A stretch of DNA of 36,749 bases. It comes from Methanobacterium sp. PtaU1.Bin097. Lineage in GTDB: Archaea; Methanobacteriota; Methanobacteria; Methanobacteriales; Methanobacteriaceae. Shown here piece by piece: positions 28,109 to 36,330 of this stretch (positions are counted from its first letter, which is position 1; each line of letters begins with the position of its first letter). The DNA is taken from contig MVQY01000079.1 of the NCBI GenBank assembly GCA_002067325.1, positions 1 to 36,749 of the forward strand, read 5' to 3'. Position numbers and translations under genes: made by a program. The notes beneath the pieces were generated by a model. It ran no database searches. It saw only the letters and a program-made list of their open reading frames with translations, and was not told the DNA's origin.

Positions 28109-28960
28109 ATGAACGAATCCAAATTCGCCCATTTAACCAAGGTACACCCTTGCTTTAACGAGAAAATGCATGATAAAGTGGGACGGATACATGTCCCCAT
28201 CGCTCCTAAGTGTAACATCCAGTGTAACTTCTGCACCCGGGAGATAAACAAATGTGAGATGAGGCCGGGGGTAGCGTCCTGTATAATGAGCGTGGAAGAT
28301 GCCATCGCACACGTGGATAAGGTGACCAAGGAAATGCCCATATCCGTGGTAGGAGTGGCCGGTCCAGGTGACGCCCTGTTCAACCCGGAGACCTTCCAGT
28401 TCTTCCGGGAGATGGATGTAAGACATCCCGAACTCATAAAATGTATAAGTACCAACGGACTGCTTTTACCCGATAAAGCGGATGAACTGGCTGAGATCAA
28501 CATAAACAGTATCACCGTAACTGTAAACGCCATAGACCCGGAGATAGGTAAGGAAATCTATTCCTTAGCCATACACCACGGCAAAGTCTACGATAAAGAG
28601 GAAGCCTTCGATGTGATATCCAAGAATCAACTAGAGGGTATAAAGCTCATCGCAGAAAATGACATCGTGGTCAAGGTAAACAGCGTCCTGATACCCGGAT
28701 TAAACGATGAACACATAGTGGATATCGCCCGGAAAGTCAAAGCCCAGGGCGCATCACTGATGAATGTAATCCCACTCATCCCACTCTACAAATTTAAAGA
28801 CACACCAAAACCAGACTGTATGGCACTAAGTACGGTGAGAGACGCCGTTGAAGAGATAATACCCGTATTCCGGGCCTGCACCCAGTGCCGTGCCGATGCC
28901 TATGGTGTGCCTGGAAAAGAAGATAAGCACCTGGACCTGACTCCAGCCAGTCACTACTGA
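28109..28960 (+). CDS. nifB: NifB, radical SAM NifB-co (L-cluster) synthase
   Basis: NifB fuses two [4Fe-4S] clusters and inserts a SAM-derived carbide, giving the [8Fe-9S-C] L-cluster. The 283-residue protein is the short archaeal form lacking a NifX domain. It has HPCF (Cys15), the radical-SAM CxxxCxxC (Cys35, Cys39, Cys42), Cys49, Cys58 and the C-terminal CTQCRADAYG (Cys257, Cys260), that is, the full set expected of genuine NifB. GGAGG lies before the ATG. No nifHDKEN gene is in the window; instead the neighbours are mmp17 and mmp15, which suggests service to the MCR activation complex as well as, or instead of, nitrogenase. Confidence 0.9.
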   Translation: MNESKFAHLTKVHPCFNEKMHDKVGRIHVPIAPKCNIQCNFCTREINKCEMRPGVASCIMSVEDAIAHVDKVTKEMPISVVGVAGPGDALFNPETFQFFREMDVRHPELIKCISTNGLLLPDKADELAEININSITVTVNAIDPEIGKEIYSLAIHHGKVYDKEEAFDVISKNQLEGIKLIAENDIVVKVNSVLIPGLNDEHIVDIARKVKAQGASLMNVIPLIPLYKFKDTPKPDCMALSTVRDAVEEIIPVFRACTQCRADAYGVPGKEDKHLDLTPASHY

Positions 28961-29027
28961 AAACCATTTTTTATTTTTACAAACTATTTTATTTCCCCTA
29001 TATTTAATCTATCTGAGGTAAAATTCC

Positions 29028-29969
29028 ATGAAAACACTGTACTGGAAAGACAACCACCTGTTCATCCTTGACCAGACTAAATTACCTGCTGAAGTGACCT
29101 ACTTTGAATGTGAAACCTACCAGGACGTTATCCACACCATAAAAACCCTGATGGTGAGGGGCGCCCCGGCTATAGGAGTGGCCGCTGCATTCGGCATGGC
29201 CCTGGCTGAACTAGCTGGTGAAGACCTGGAAAAAGTGGCCGAGGAGATTAAAGCCGCCCGGCCCACTGCAGTGAACCTGTTCTGGGCTGTGGATCGAATA
29301 TTGGAGGTCAAATCAGCAGGGAGATCTGCCCTAGATGAGGCACTCTTGATGTTTGATGAGGACATCCAGACCAATAAGGCCCTGGGAAGGAACGGTGCCC
29401 AGGTGATAGATGATGGAGATACTATATTAACCCACTGCAATGCTGGGGCACTGGCCTGTGTAGATTATGGAACTGCTTTGGGAGTTATCAGAGCGGCAGT
29501 AGAAGAGTGTAAGAATATCTCCGTAGTTTGTGATGAGACTAGGCCGGTCTGCCAGGGAGCCCGCCTGAGTGTCTTTGAAATGCAGGAAGAAGGAATACCC
29601 GTGAAGTTAATCGTGGACAGCGCTGCCGGGAGACTCATGCAGGAAGGTAAGATTGATAAGGTGATTGTAGGGGCTGATCGGGTGGCCCAAGGTGGTGTGG
29701 CCAACAAGATCGGTTCTTTAATGGTGGCACTGGCAGCCAAACGATTCAATGTCCCCTTCTATGTGGCTGCACCCAAAAGCACCTTCGATGAGGATATCTC
29801 TATTTTTGATGTGGAAATAGAAGAAAGAGATCCAAACGAAGTTTTATATTATGGTGAGTGTCGAGTTGCACCGGAGGAGACAGAAGTGGAAAATCCCGCT
29901 TTTGATATCGTTCCCTCAGACCTTATAACCGGTATAATAACTGAAGATGGTATTTTGGATCCGATTTGA
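29028..29969 (+). CDS. mtnA: S-methyl-5-thioribose-1-phosphate isomerase
   Basis: It isomerises methylthioribose-1-phosphate to methylthioribulose-1-phosphate in methionine salvage. Family motifs: VRGAPAIGVAAAFG (43-56), the catalytic Cys137 in THCNAGALA, ETRPVCQGARLSVFE and the catalytic Asp217 in VGADRVA, ending with FDIVPSDLITGIITE. The 313-residue length is slightly shorter than bacterial MtnA. Salvage of methylthioadenosine is consistent with the heavy use of SAM by radical-SAM enzymes. A related ribose-1,5-bisphosphate isomerase role is a less likely alternative. GAGGT is the ribosome site. Confidence 0.88.
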   Translation: MKTLYWKDNHLFILDQTKLPAEVTYFECETYQDVIHTIKTLMVRGAPAIGVAAAFGMALAELAGEDLEKVAEEIKAARPTAVNLFWAVDRILEVKSAGRSALDEALLMFDEDIQTNKALGRNGAQVIDDGDTILTHCNAGALACVDYGTALGVIRAAVEECKNISVVCDETRPVCQGARLSVFEMQEEGIPVKLIVDSAAGRLMQEGKIDKVIVGADRVAQGGVANKIGSLMVALAAKRFNVPFYVAAPKSTFDEDISIFDVEIEERDPNEVLYYGECRVAPEETEVENPAFDIVPSDLITGIITEDGILDPI

Positions 29970-30000
29970 TGGTTAATTAATTCTGGGGGAATGTTTTAAT

Positions 30001-30543
30001 ATTAAACTCAAACAACTCTGTAAAATAGCCATTAACTGCACCGAATGTCCCTTAAGTGCAAACAGAACCAATGTAGTTTTTGGAGAAGGACCCGAAGACG
30101 CGAAAATAATGTTGGTAGGCGAAGCTCCTGGTGGAAAAGAAGATCAAACCGGGAAACCTTTCGTAGGTCGCTCCGGTAGACTGTTAACCGATATCATAAC
30201 TGAATCAGGGATGGATCGACGCGATATCTATATCACATCCATCGTAAAATGCAGACCAGAAAATAATCGATTGCCCAGGAAATTAGAATACACCACCTGT
30301 ATAGGCCTCTATTTAAATAAACAAATCGACTTAATAAATCCTAAAATCATTGGATTACTTGGTAACAGCGCTATTTATGCTTTAATCGGTAAAAAGAATG
30401 TTACTCAGATTCATGGAAATGTCTATGAGGTTGATGGTAGAAAATATATGGCTCTTTTCCATCCGGCAGCGGCTGTACGCTTCCGTAAATTAATCCCCCA
30501 GCTAGAAGAGGACATGTTAAAGCTTAAGAATTTAATTGACTGA
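30001..30543 (+). CDS. Family-4 uracil-DNA glycosylase ([4Fe-4S])
   Basis: It removes uracil from DNA. The full family-4 frame runs from 30001: Cys13 and Cys16 (CTECP), GEAPGGKEDQTGKPFVGRSG (about 40-59, motif A with catalytic-site Glu), Cys84, Cys100 and HPAAAVRF (motif B). The four cysteines at these spacings bind the [4Fe-4S] cluster. The first in-frame ATG (30109) would delete two cluster cysteines, and no ATG, GTG or TTG exists between the upstream stop (29974) and Cys13. An ATT at 30001, 11 nt after a GGGGGA ribosome site, is the best initiator. Alternatively a base deletion or sequencing error near TTTT (29994-29997) has broken the start. Confidence 0.85.
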   Translation: MKLKQLCKIAINCTECPLSANRTNVVFGEGPEDAKIMLVGEAPGGKEDQTGKPFVGRSGRLLTDIITESGMDRRDIYITSIVKCRPENNRLPRKLEYTTCIGLYLNKQIDLINPKIIGLLGNSAIYALIGKKNVTQIHGNVYEVDGRKYMALFHPAAAVRFRKLIPQLEEDMLKLKNLID

Positions 30544-30580
30544 AAAATAAAGACTATTGAGTTTAGAAGTTCAATATGGT

Positions 30581-30614
30581 TTAAGTTAATCCCTTTCTAA
30601 GTTAATCCCCTTTT
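30581..30614 (-). repeat. Two-copy repeat of the TPR gene 3' end
   Basis: On the minus strand AAAAGGGGATTAACTTAG (30614-30597) contains the last codons and TAA stop of the TPR gene; AAAGGGATTAACTTAA (30596-30581) follows directly. They match at 15 of 16 aligned bases, allowing a one-G gap. This is the fifth clear array of a gene terminus plus stop. Confidence 0.75.
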
Positions 30615-31183
30615 GTTAGTTCTTCTTTAGCCTTCCAGGCAGCTTCATATCCTGGTTTAATCTCTAAAGCCTTTTCTAATGATTTTTTGGCTTCATCTAA
30701 ATTTCTTATCTCCTTATATGTCATGCCTTTATTGTACCAGCCCTCTGCATTTTCCGGGTCTATCTCTGTTACTTTATTAAAGCATTCCAGTGCTTCCTCA
30801 AATCGTTTAAGCTCACTAAGGGTAATTCCTTTATTTATCAGGGCCAGGGTATGCTCGGGATAGGATTCCAGTACATCATCAAAACAGATAAGTGCCTCTT
30901 TATAATCTCCCAGTTTTCTCAGTGATATGCCCTTATTTACCAGGGCCAGTGTAAATTCTGGATCGAACTTAATTGCCTCATCAAAGGAGGCCACTGCTTC
31001 ACTGTACCTCCCCAGCCTTTCCAAGAGCAAGCCCCTGGTATTCCAGGCGATCTCAGATTTCGGTTCCAGCTCTATCGCCTTATCGAAACACTCTAATGCC
31101 TCTTCATACCGGCTTTCTTGGGTGAGTTCCACCCCCTTTTTGTACCATGAATTGGCGTTCCGGAACCGATCCCTGAATCCCAT
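30602..31183 (-). CDS. Tetratricopeptide repeat protein
   Basis: A 193-residue soluble protein made of five consecutive 34-residue TPR units from about residue 11 to 180 (AWNTRGLLLERLGRYSEAVASFDEAIKFDP is one, here described in parts; the W/L-G-Y-A-F-A-P consensus is clear). TPRs form superhelical scaffolds for protein-protein contacts; the partner is unknown. Copies such as LALVNKGISL and LALINKGITL are nearly identical, indicating recent internal duplication. It starts 24 nt after the CPBP protease gene on the same strand, so the two are probably one operon. Confidence 0.88.
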   Translation of the reverse strand: MGFRDRFRNANSWYKKGVELTQESRYEEALECFDKAIELEPKSEIAWNTRGLLLERLGRYSEAVASFDEAIKFDPEFTLALVNKGISLRKLGDYKEALICFDDVLESYPEHTLALINKGITLSELKRFEEALECFNKVTEIDPENAEGWYNKGMTYKEIRNLDEAKKSLEKALEIKPGYEAAWKAKEELTKGD

Positions 31184-31207
31184 TTATATCATCTTCCATT
31201 ACGAAAT

Positions 31208-32137
31208 TTATTTCCCTTCCACAGAGTTATCCCGCCGGAATAATCGGAACACATCCTCCTTTTTACCCCAGAAAATGATAACCAGCAAAATCAGGCCAAA
31301 AATAGCAATTCCCAACGTATCTATCACCGGGTCGGGTGAAGACAGGCTGGTGAACAGGGAGGGCATGTTAAGCCCCATGTCCTCTGGATGGCTGACTATT
31401 ACGGTGGCGAAGATGTTGTTGAAGATATGAACCCCCATGGCAGTCTCCAGACCATTTTCGCCCAGGGTAATGATACCCAGAGTTAAACCCAGAATAAAAG
31501 CCTGTAATACGAGATCAACACTCAATATGGTGTAGGATCCATTAAAATAATGGGGAAGCGAAAATATCAGCGAGGTAACTATTAAGAGTATCACTGGTTT
31601 TTTGGTCAAAAGTCCCAATCCCTGCATCAGGTATCCCCGGAAAAATAGTTCTTCGAAGGATGCCTGTACCGGGAATATCAGGAGACTTAGAACCAGTATT
31701 AAAATGAAAGGGTTTAGATTAAAGTTCAATTTTAAACTGCCGGGATCAAGTATCATGGATAGGACTAAACTTAGGCTAAGCAGGGCAAACCAGGCCAAAC
31801 CACCCTTCCAGAATCTCTTCCAGTTGAATCTGGATTCGGTGGTAACCAGTGACATGAATTTTCTCTGGTGTATATAACGCACTCCAATGTAAAGGAAGAA
31901 GAATGAAATCACGTATGTAATGGCAATAAATAACATGAATATCAAAGGATTCGACGTGAAATTCTCCACTAAATAACTTGCATCAAATCCCTGAGTCAAA
32001 AGATAGGTCATGAAGAAAATGCTTATCATAATTCCCAGAATGATGGGGGCTCCCCAGATCAGGATGATGGTGAAGAAGTACCTCCAGAAGTTGTTTTCAC
32101 CAGGATAAACATTGTCTAAAAAGGGTAATCTGGACAT
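31208..32137 (-). CDS. CPBP/CAAX family intramembrane metalloprotease
   Basis: A 309-residue protein with about eight hydrophobic spans. The glutamic-type intramembrane protease (Rce1/ABI, CPBP) motifs are present: EELFFR at 162-167, His196 in FSLPHYFNG and a later VHIFNN. In eukaryotes Rce1 trims prenylated proteins; prokaryotic members serve in peptide maturation or self-immunity, and the substrate here is unknown. It has its own short upstream gap from trm5 and is followed by the TPR gene. Confidence 0.85.
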   Translation of the reverse strand: MSRLPFLDNVYPGENNFWRYFFTIILIWGAPIILGIMISIFFMTYLLTQGFDASYLVENFTSNPLIFMLFIAITYVISFFFLYIGVRYIHQRKFMSLVTTESRFNWKRFWKGGLAWFALLSLSLVLSMILDPGSLKLNFNLNPFILILVLSLLIFPVQASFEELFFRGYLMQGLGLLTKKPVILLIVTSLIFSLPHYFNGSYTILSVDLVLQAFILGLTLGIITLGENGLETAMGVHIFNNIFATVIVSHPEDMGLNMPSLFTSLSSPDPVIDTLGIAIFGLILLVIIFWGKKEDVFRLFRRDNSVEGK

Positions 32138-32200
32138 TTATTTTACCTCTACTTCCCATTATACAAGAATTCTTATATAAACATTATAATTTAATTTACC

Positions 32201-33223
32201 TTAATTAATAACGGCATCAATCCCCATATGCCACTTCCCGGGACTAGACGATTTAACCTTCCTTTTACCCTGTATAATGACTTTACGGGCACCGGCTGCT
32301 TCCTTTATTCTTTCCACTGGCGTGTTGAAATCCGATGAAAACTCGTAGTAGTGTAAAATACCTCCTTTTTTAAGGGAGGAAATCGCATGTTCCAGGTATT
32401 TACAGGCGGTTCCCGGGAGGTTCATTATAATACGGTCTGCCCTGATATTTTCAGTTTCCAGGAATTTTTCTGCATCACCTAAGACTGGATTAATTTTTCC
32501 TTGGAGTTTGTTAAGTTCCATGTTCCTTTTTAAATAGTAGATGGCTTCTGGGTTTATGTCAACGGCGTAGATCTCCACCGTCCGGCGGCGGGCGATACTC
32601 ACCGAGAAGGGACCCACCCCGGCAAAGAGGTCCACGATCATCTCACCATCTTTAACCTGTTCGACGATCCTCTCCCTTTCCGTGGCCAACCTGGGAGAGA
32701 AGTAAACTTTACGCACATCTAAGAGAAATCTGGCTCCGTATTCTGTATGGATGGTCTCTGATGCGTCTTCACCGGCCAAAAATTCCAGTCTACGGGTCCT
32801 GGTTACACCCTTTACTTTACTGCCCTTGCGGTAGATGGCCTTCCTCTTGGTGAATTTAAGGGCTGAATCAGCGATTAGATATTTTTCAGACTCCAGTTCA
32901 TCAGGTATTTCCAGTATCACCACATCCCCGATGATATCGAAGGATTTCCTTATATCTAGAATTTTTTGGTGGGATATGCGTCCTTCCAAATAATTTTTCA
33001 AGCTCTTTGGACCTTTTTTATGGGCTTCAAATTCCACATCAACGATTTCAATATCTTTTAAACCAATTTCATCCATCACATATGTATCTGGCTTTTTCGA
33101 GAGGGGGATGTACACGTAATCATCAGAACGCTTGATTTTCTGTTCCAGATTCATCAGGGAATGCTTTAGGAGGATTTTCCTCACCTGATCTGCCTGTTTT
33201 TTTGGAATTTTAAGCCCCAACAT
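32201..33223 (-). CDS. trm5: tRNA (guanine37-N1)-methyltransferase, Trm5 type
   Basis: It methylates G37 next to the tRNA anticodon, preventing +1 frameshifting. The roughly 340-residue protein has the archaeal Trm5 layout: an N-terminal tRNA-recognition domain, THUMP-like middle region, then the class-I SAM domain with VDLFAGVGPFSVSIARR, YAVDINPEAI and the NLPG (in place of NPPY) motif with HYYEF downstream. ATG 33223 is taken rather than the GTG three codons earlier. Divergent from dphB. Confidence 0.85.
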   Translation of the reverse strand: MLGLKIPKKQADQVRKILLKHSLMNLEQKIKRSDDYVYIPLSKKPDTYVMDEIGLKDIEIVDVEFEAHKKGPKSLKNYLEGRISHQKILDIRKSFDIIGDVVILEIPDELESEKYLIADSALKFTKRKAIYRKGSKVKGVTRTRRLEFLAGEDASETIHTEYGARFLLDVRKVYFSPRLATERERIVEQVKDGEMIVDLFAGVGPFSVSIARRRTVEIYAVDINPEAIYYLKRNMELNKLQGKINPVLGDAEKFLETENIRADRIIMNLPGTACKYLEHAISSLKKGGILHYYEFSSDFNTPVERIKEAAGARKVIIQGKRKVKSSSPGKWHMGIDAVIN

Positions 33224-33377
33224 AAGGATCACATTGGTATGTATATGGATTCTTCTACCTGAACTATTAATTCTTATTGTAGTTCATCCATACTTATCCA
33301 TTGACACAGTTCATATTCCAACTACTGAATTAAGATAAATTTGTTATCCATTGAAATTTAAATTATAGGTGAGCCCC

Positions 33378-34169
33378 ATGTTATATCTGATTGGTTTAGG
33401 ACTCTACGATGAACAAGACGTATCCTTAAAGGGAGTGGAAGCCCTTAAAAAGGCGGATGTTATTTATGCTGAATTTTACACATCCCGCCTATTCCAGGGG
33501 AGCATTAAAAGTTTAGAGTATAAATTAGGGGTTCAAATAAACGTATTAAAAAGGGAAGAGGTGGAAGAAGAGAACATCCCCCTTAAAGAAGCACAAGATA
33601 AGGATGTTGCCTTCGTATGTGCGGGAGACCCGTTAATTGCCACCACCCATACCGATTTAATGATTCAGGCAAGAAAAAGAGATATAGAAACTACGGTTAT
33701 CCATTCTTCTTCAATTTTAACCGCTGCACCGGGACTAGCTGGTTTACAGGCCTATAAATTTGGAAAGGTCACCACCATCCCCTTTACCGAGGAAAATTAC
33801 TTCCCACACTCCCCCTACCTGGCTATTCGTAAGAATTTAGAGGAAAAACTGCATAGCCTGGTTCTCCTGGATATCCAGGCCCACCGTGACCGGTACATGA
33901 CGGCCAACCAGGGATTGGAATATCTGCTGCAGGTGGAAGAGAAGAGAAATGAAGGAATTATTACGGGGGACACATTAGCTGTAGTGGTGGCCCGGGCAGG
34001 GGCCGAAAAACCAGTGGTACGCGCCGATATTATAAGTAAACTGGTGGATGAAGATTTCGGTGGACCGCTCCACTGTCTGATAATACCCTCTGATCTACAT
34101 TTCATGGAGGCAGAAGCCCTGGTGGTTTTAGGCGGGGCTTCTTTATCAATACTCCAAGATTCTATTTAG
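33378..34169 (+). CDS. dphB: Diphthine synthase
   Basis: DphB trimethylates the precursor on the diphthamide histidine of elongation factor 2 with SAM. ATG 33378 is chosen because AGGTGA lies just upstream. The 263-residue protein starts MLYLIGLGLYDEQDVSLKG and carries FVCAGDPLIATTHTDL and SSSILTAAPGLAGLQAYKFG, the tetrapyrrole-methylase-like SAM pocket, and the family end VVLGGAS. Length is normal. Confidence 0.93.
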   Translation: MLYLIGLGLYDEQDVSLKGVEALKKADVIYAEFYTSRLFQGSIKSLEYKLGVQINVLKREEVEEENIPLKEAQDKDVAFVCAGDPLIATTHTDLMIQARKRDIETTVIHSSSILTAAPGLAGLQAYKFGKVTTIPFTEENYFPHSPYLAIRKNLEEKLHSLVLLDIQAHRDRYMTANQGLEYLLQVEEKRNEGIITGDTLAVVVARAGAEKPVVRADIISKLVDEDFGGPLHCLIIPSDLHFMEAEALVVLGGASLSILQDSI

Positions 34170-34196
34170 ATTTAGTTCTAAAAAAAGATAGAAAAT

Positions 34197-35477
34197 TTAT
34201 ATATTTTTCAAGTCCATAATCCATTCAAGCCATCTTAAAACAGTTCTAGCCCGTCTTCTGAGAGTTTCTTCAGAATCAACATTATAGATGCCTATTTCTT
34301 TCATTATATGCACGCAATCATCCAAAGAAGGTGTTTCTATTTTTTCAAGCCATAATTTGAAAATGTTTAAAAATACCTTATGCTCGAGTATACATTTTAC
34401 TAATTCTAACTGTCTTTGTTTGAGTGGTAAATCAAATATTTTATTCCCCTTTTTGGTTAAAGAAAAACAGACTTTACCATTTATATGATTTCTATCAATT
34501 AACCCCAAGTACATACCTGCAGAAGTATAATAATATGATTGACGCATATTAAATGAATATTTCTCAGTTATTTCATCTTTAGTCAATTTTATTTCTTTGA
34601 GTAATTCACATAAACTAATTAGTCGTTCAAAGTTATCGGCTTGTGGAAAAGGAATGTTAGATTCCAGAATTATTTGAACCTTGTTTGCTATTAATTCTAT
34701 ATCTGCTATTTCAATTTCACCATCGATTATAGAATAATTTGCTTGTTTAATTAATTTCAAAGAATTGTAACAAGACTCATTACTAAATACATATTCATAC
34801 AAACTAAAAATACCATTCGAATATACTAAAAAAATAGTTTTAACTTCCTTCTCTACGCATCTTTTCCAAGTTATGAACGGATAATATAATTGTCTGACTA
34901 AAAAGTTTTCAGGGTATTCAGTTTTAACTTCAATCAGAGCTAAGAAGTCCAATCCTTCATATGCTCCATCAATTTCTATTTGGGAATTATCGATTGAAAC
35001 ATCCATAGTGCTTGTTTCGGAAATATCTAAAATATTAAAATCAAATTTACCTGAACTCATTCTACCTTCAACTGTTGGATATATCTTTTTATCCCCTAAA
35101 AAATCAGCTAGAATGCCTGCTATGTAAGCAGAATTAAGGGCTTGAGTTTCACCCTTAATGTTATTAAAATCTATACTTTCAATACACTTTGGAAATTTGA
35201 CTTCGTTAATAATTTCTTTAGATTTTTCATCTAGTTTATGATATGCTTTGAATTTAGAAATAACATATTTACCCCGATTTATAGGAAGTATTGCTAATTT
35301 ATTTTCAGAAAAAATTTTAGGTAGTTGATTTTCATAATCAAATTTAACCATTAATCTAGGTTCTCTAACTTCTTTAATTTGGGGAGCAGAAATTACAAAC
35401 CTACCGTTCTTTTCTATATTATCGAGAATATCAAATTTCTCAAATAGTTTTTCCCAAGCATCATCATTTTTTGTCAT
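34197..35477 (-). CDS. Type II restriction endonuclease, PD-(D/E)XK
   Basis: A 426-residue protein. The nuclease core lies at about 138-200: Glu138 (TVEGRMSSGKFDF), Asp170 (IEIDGAYEG) and Glu183-Val-Lys185 (LIEVK), followed by RQLYYPF, an arrangement seen in several type II enzymes. The C-terminal 130 residues look like a winged-helix module (ITEKYSFNMRQSYYYTSAGMYLGLI) that may read DNA. It overlaps the adjacent methyltransferase gene by 14 nt. Base composition is clearly more AT-rich than the preceding genes, a sign of transfer. Recognition site unknown. Confidence 0.75.
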   Translation of the reverse strand: MTKNDDAWEKLFEKFDILDNIEKNGRFVISAPQIKEVREPRLMVKFDYENQLPKIFSENKLAILPINRGKYVISKFKAYHKLDEKSKEIINEVKFPKCIESIDFNNIKGETQALNSAYIAGILADFLGDKKIYPTVEGRMSSGKFDFNILDISETSTMDVSIDNSQIEIDGAYEGLDFLALIEVKTEYPENFLVRQLYYPFITWKRCVEKEVKTIFLVYSNGIFSLYEYVFSNESCYNSLKLIKQANYSIIDGEIEIADIELIANKVQIILESNIPFPQADNFERLISLCELLKEIKLTKDEITEKYSFNMRQSYYYTSAGMYLGLIDRNHINGKVCFSLTKKGNKIFDLPLKQRQLELVKCILEHKVFLNIFKLWLEKIETPSLDDCVHIMKEIGIYNVDSEETLRRRARTVLRWLEWIMDLKNI

Positions 35478-36315
35478 AATTTTTGATTAAAACTTCATCA
35501 ATTTGGCCTCTTTTATTTGAAACCGAATTTATTGAACGTTTTGCTTGAACTACAATAATTTCATAGCCATCATATAAATCTCTAATAAACTCTGTGGAAG
35601 AATTAGAAAGTAAAAACTTTATTCCTTTATTATCTAATGAATCACAACAATTTTTTAATCTTTTCTGTTCCTTTTTATCAAATCTTCCTTTATTATAACC
35701 TGTAAAGCTAGATGTATCTGATAATGGATCATAAGGAGGATCTAAATATACACAAGCATTCTTATTTAAAGATTCTAGAATTAGTTCATAATCCTCATTA
35801 TGAAATGATATATTACACTGATTGAAATATGAATGGACAGCTTTTAATATTCGTTCATTAACTATATTAGGATTTTTATATCTACCAAAGGGAGTATTAA
35901 ATTCTCCAGCATTATTAACTCTAAATAAGCCATTATAACAAGTCTTATTTAAATATATTATTCTAGAAGCCTTTTCAATATCAGAAAGAGTGTTATATTT
36001 CTTTTTATCTCTATCTAACTCTCTCAATCTGTAAAAATAATCTGCTTCATTTTTATGTTGTTTTAAATCCAATATTAGTTCATCAACGTCATTTTTAATT
36101 ACACTATAAACATTCATCAATTCACTATTCAAATCATTGATAATTGCTTTTTTAGGCTGTAAATCAAATAAAACAGCCCCTCCACCTACAAATGGTTCGC
36201 AATAATGATCAATTTTTTTTGGAATATGCTCACGTATAGTTTTTAATAATTGTCTTTTTCCTCCAACCCACTTAACTACTGGAGAAACTAATGGATTTTT
36301 TTTATATCGGACCAT
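35464..36315 (-). CDS. DNA adenine N6-methyltransferase (Dam/D12 class)
   Basis: A roughly 283-residue methyltransferase protecting host DNA from the adjacent nuclease. The order of motifs is that of the D12/alpha class: WVGGKRQLL, CEPFVGGGAVLFDL (SAM pocket), INDLNSELMNVY, and DPPYDPLSDTSSFTGY (about 192-207, catalytic motif IV). The DPPYxPxSxTxxFTxY form is typical of Dam/DpnM-like enzymes that modify GATC, but other D12 enzymes have different targets, so specificity is only a guess. ATG 36315 fits better than the TTG at 36330. AT-rich like its partner. Confidence 0.88.
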   Translation of the reverse strand: MVRYKKNPLVSPVVKWVGGKRQLLKTIREHIPKKIDHYCEPFVGGGAVLFDLQPKKAIINDLNSELMNVYSVIKNDVDELILDLKQHKNEADYFYRLRELDRDKKKYNTLSDIEKASRIIYLNKTCYNGLFRVNNAGEFNTPFGRYKNPNIVNERILKAVHSYFNQCNISFHNEDYELILESLNKNACVYLDPPYDPLSDTSSFTGYNKGRFDKKEQKRLKNCCDSLDNKGIKFLLSNSSTEFIRDLYDGYEIIVVQAKRSINSVSNKRGQIDEVLIKNYDKK

Positions 36316-36330
36316 ATAACCACTGTTCAA

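Noticed and set aside
28109..28960. nifB as proof of nitrogen fixation
   Set aside because: No nif structural genes are in the window and NifB has an alternative use in MCR activation.
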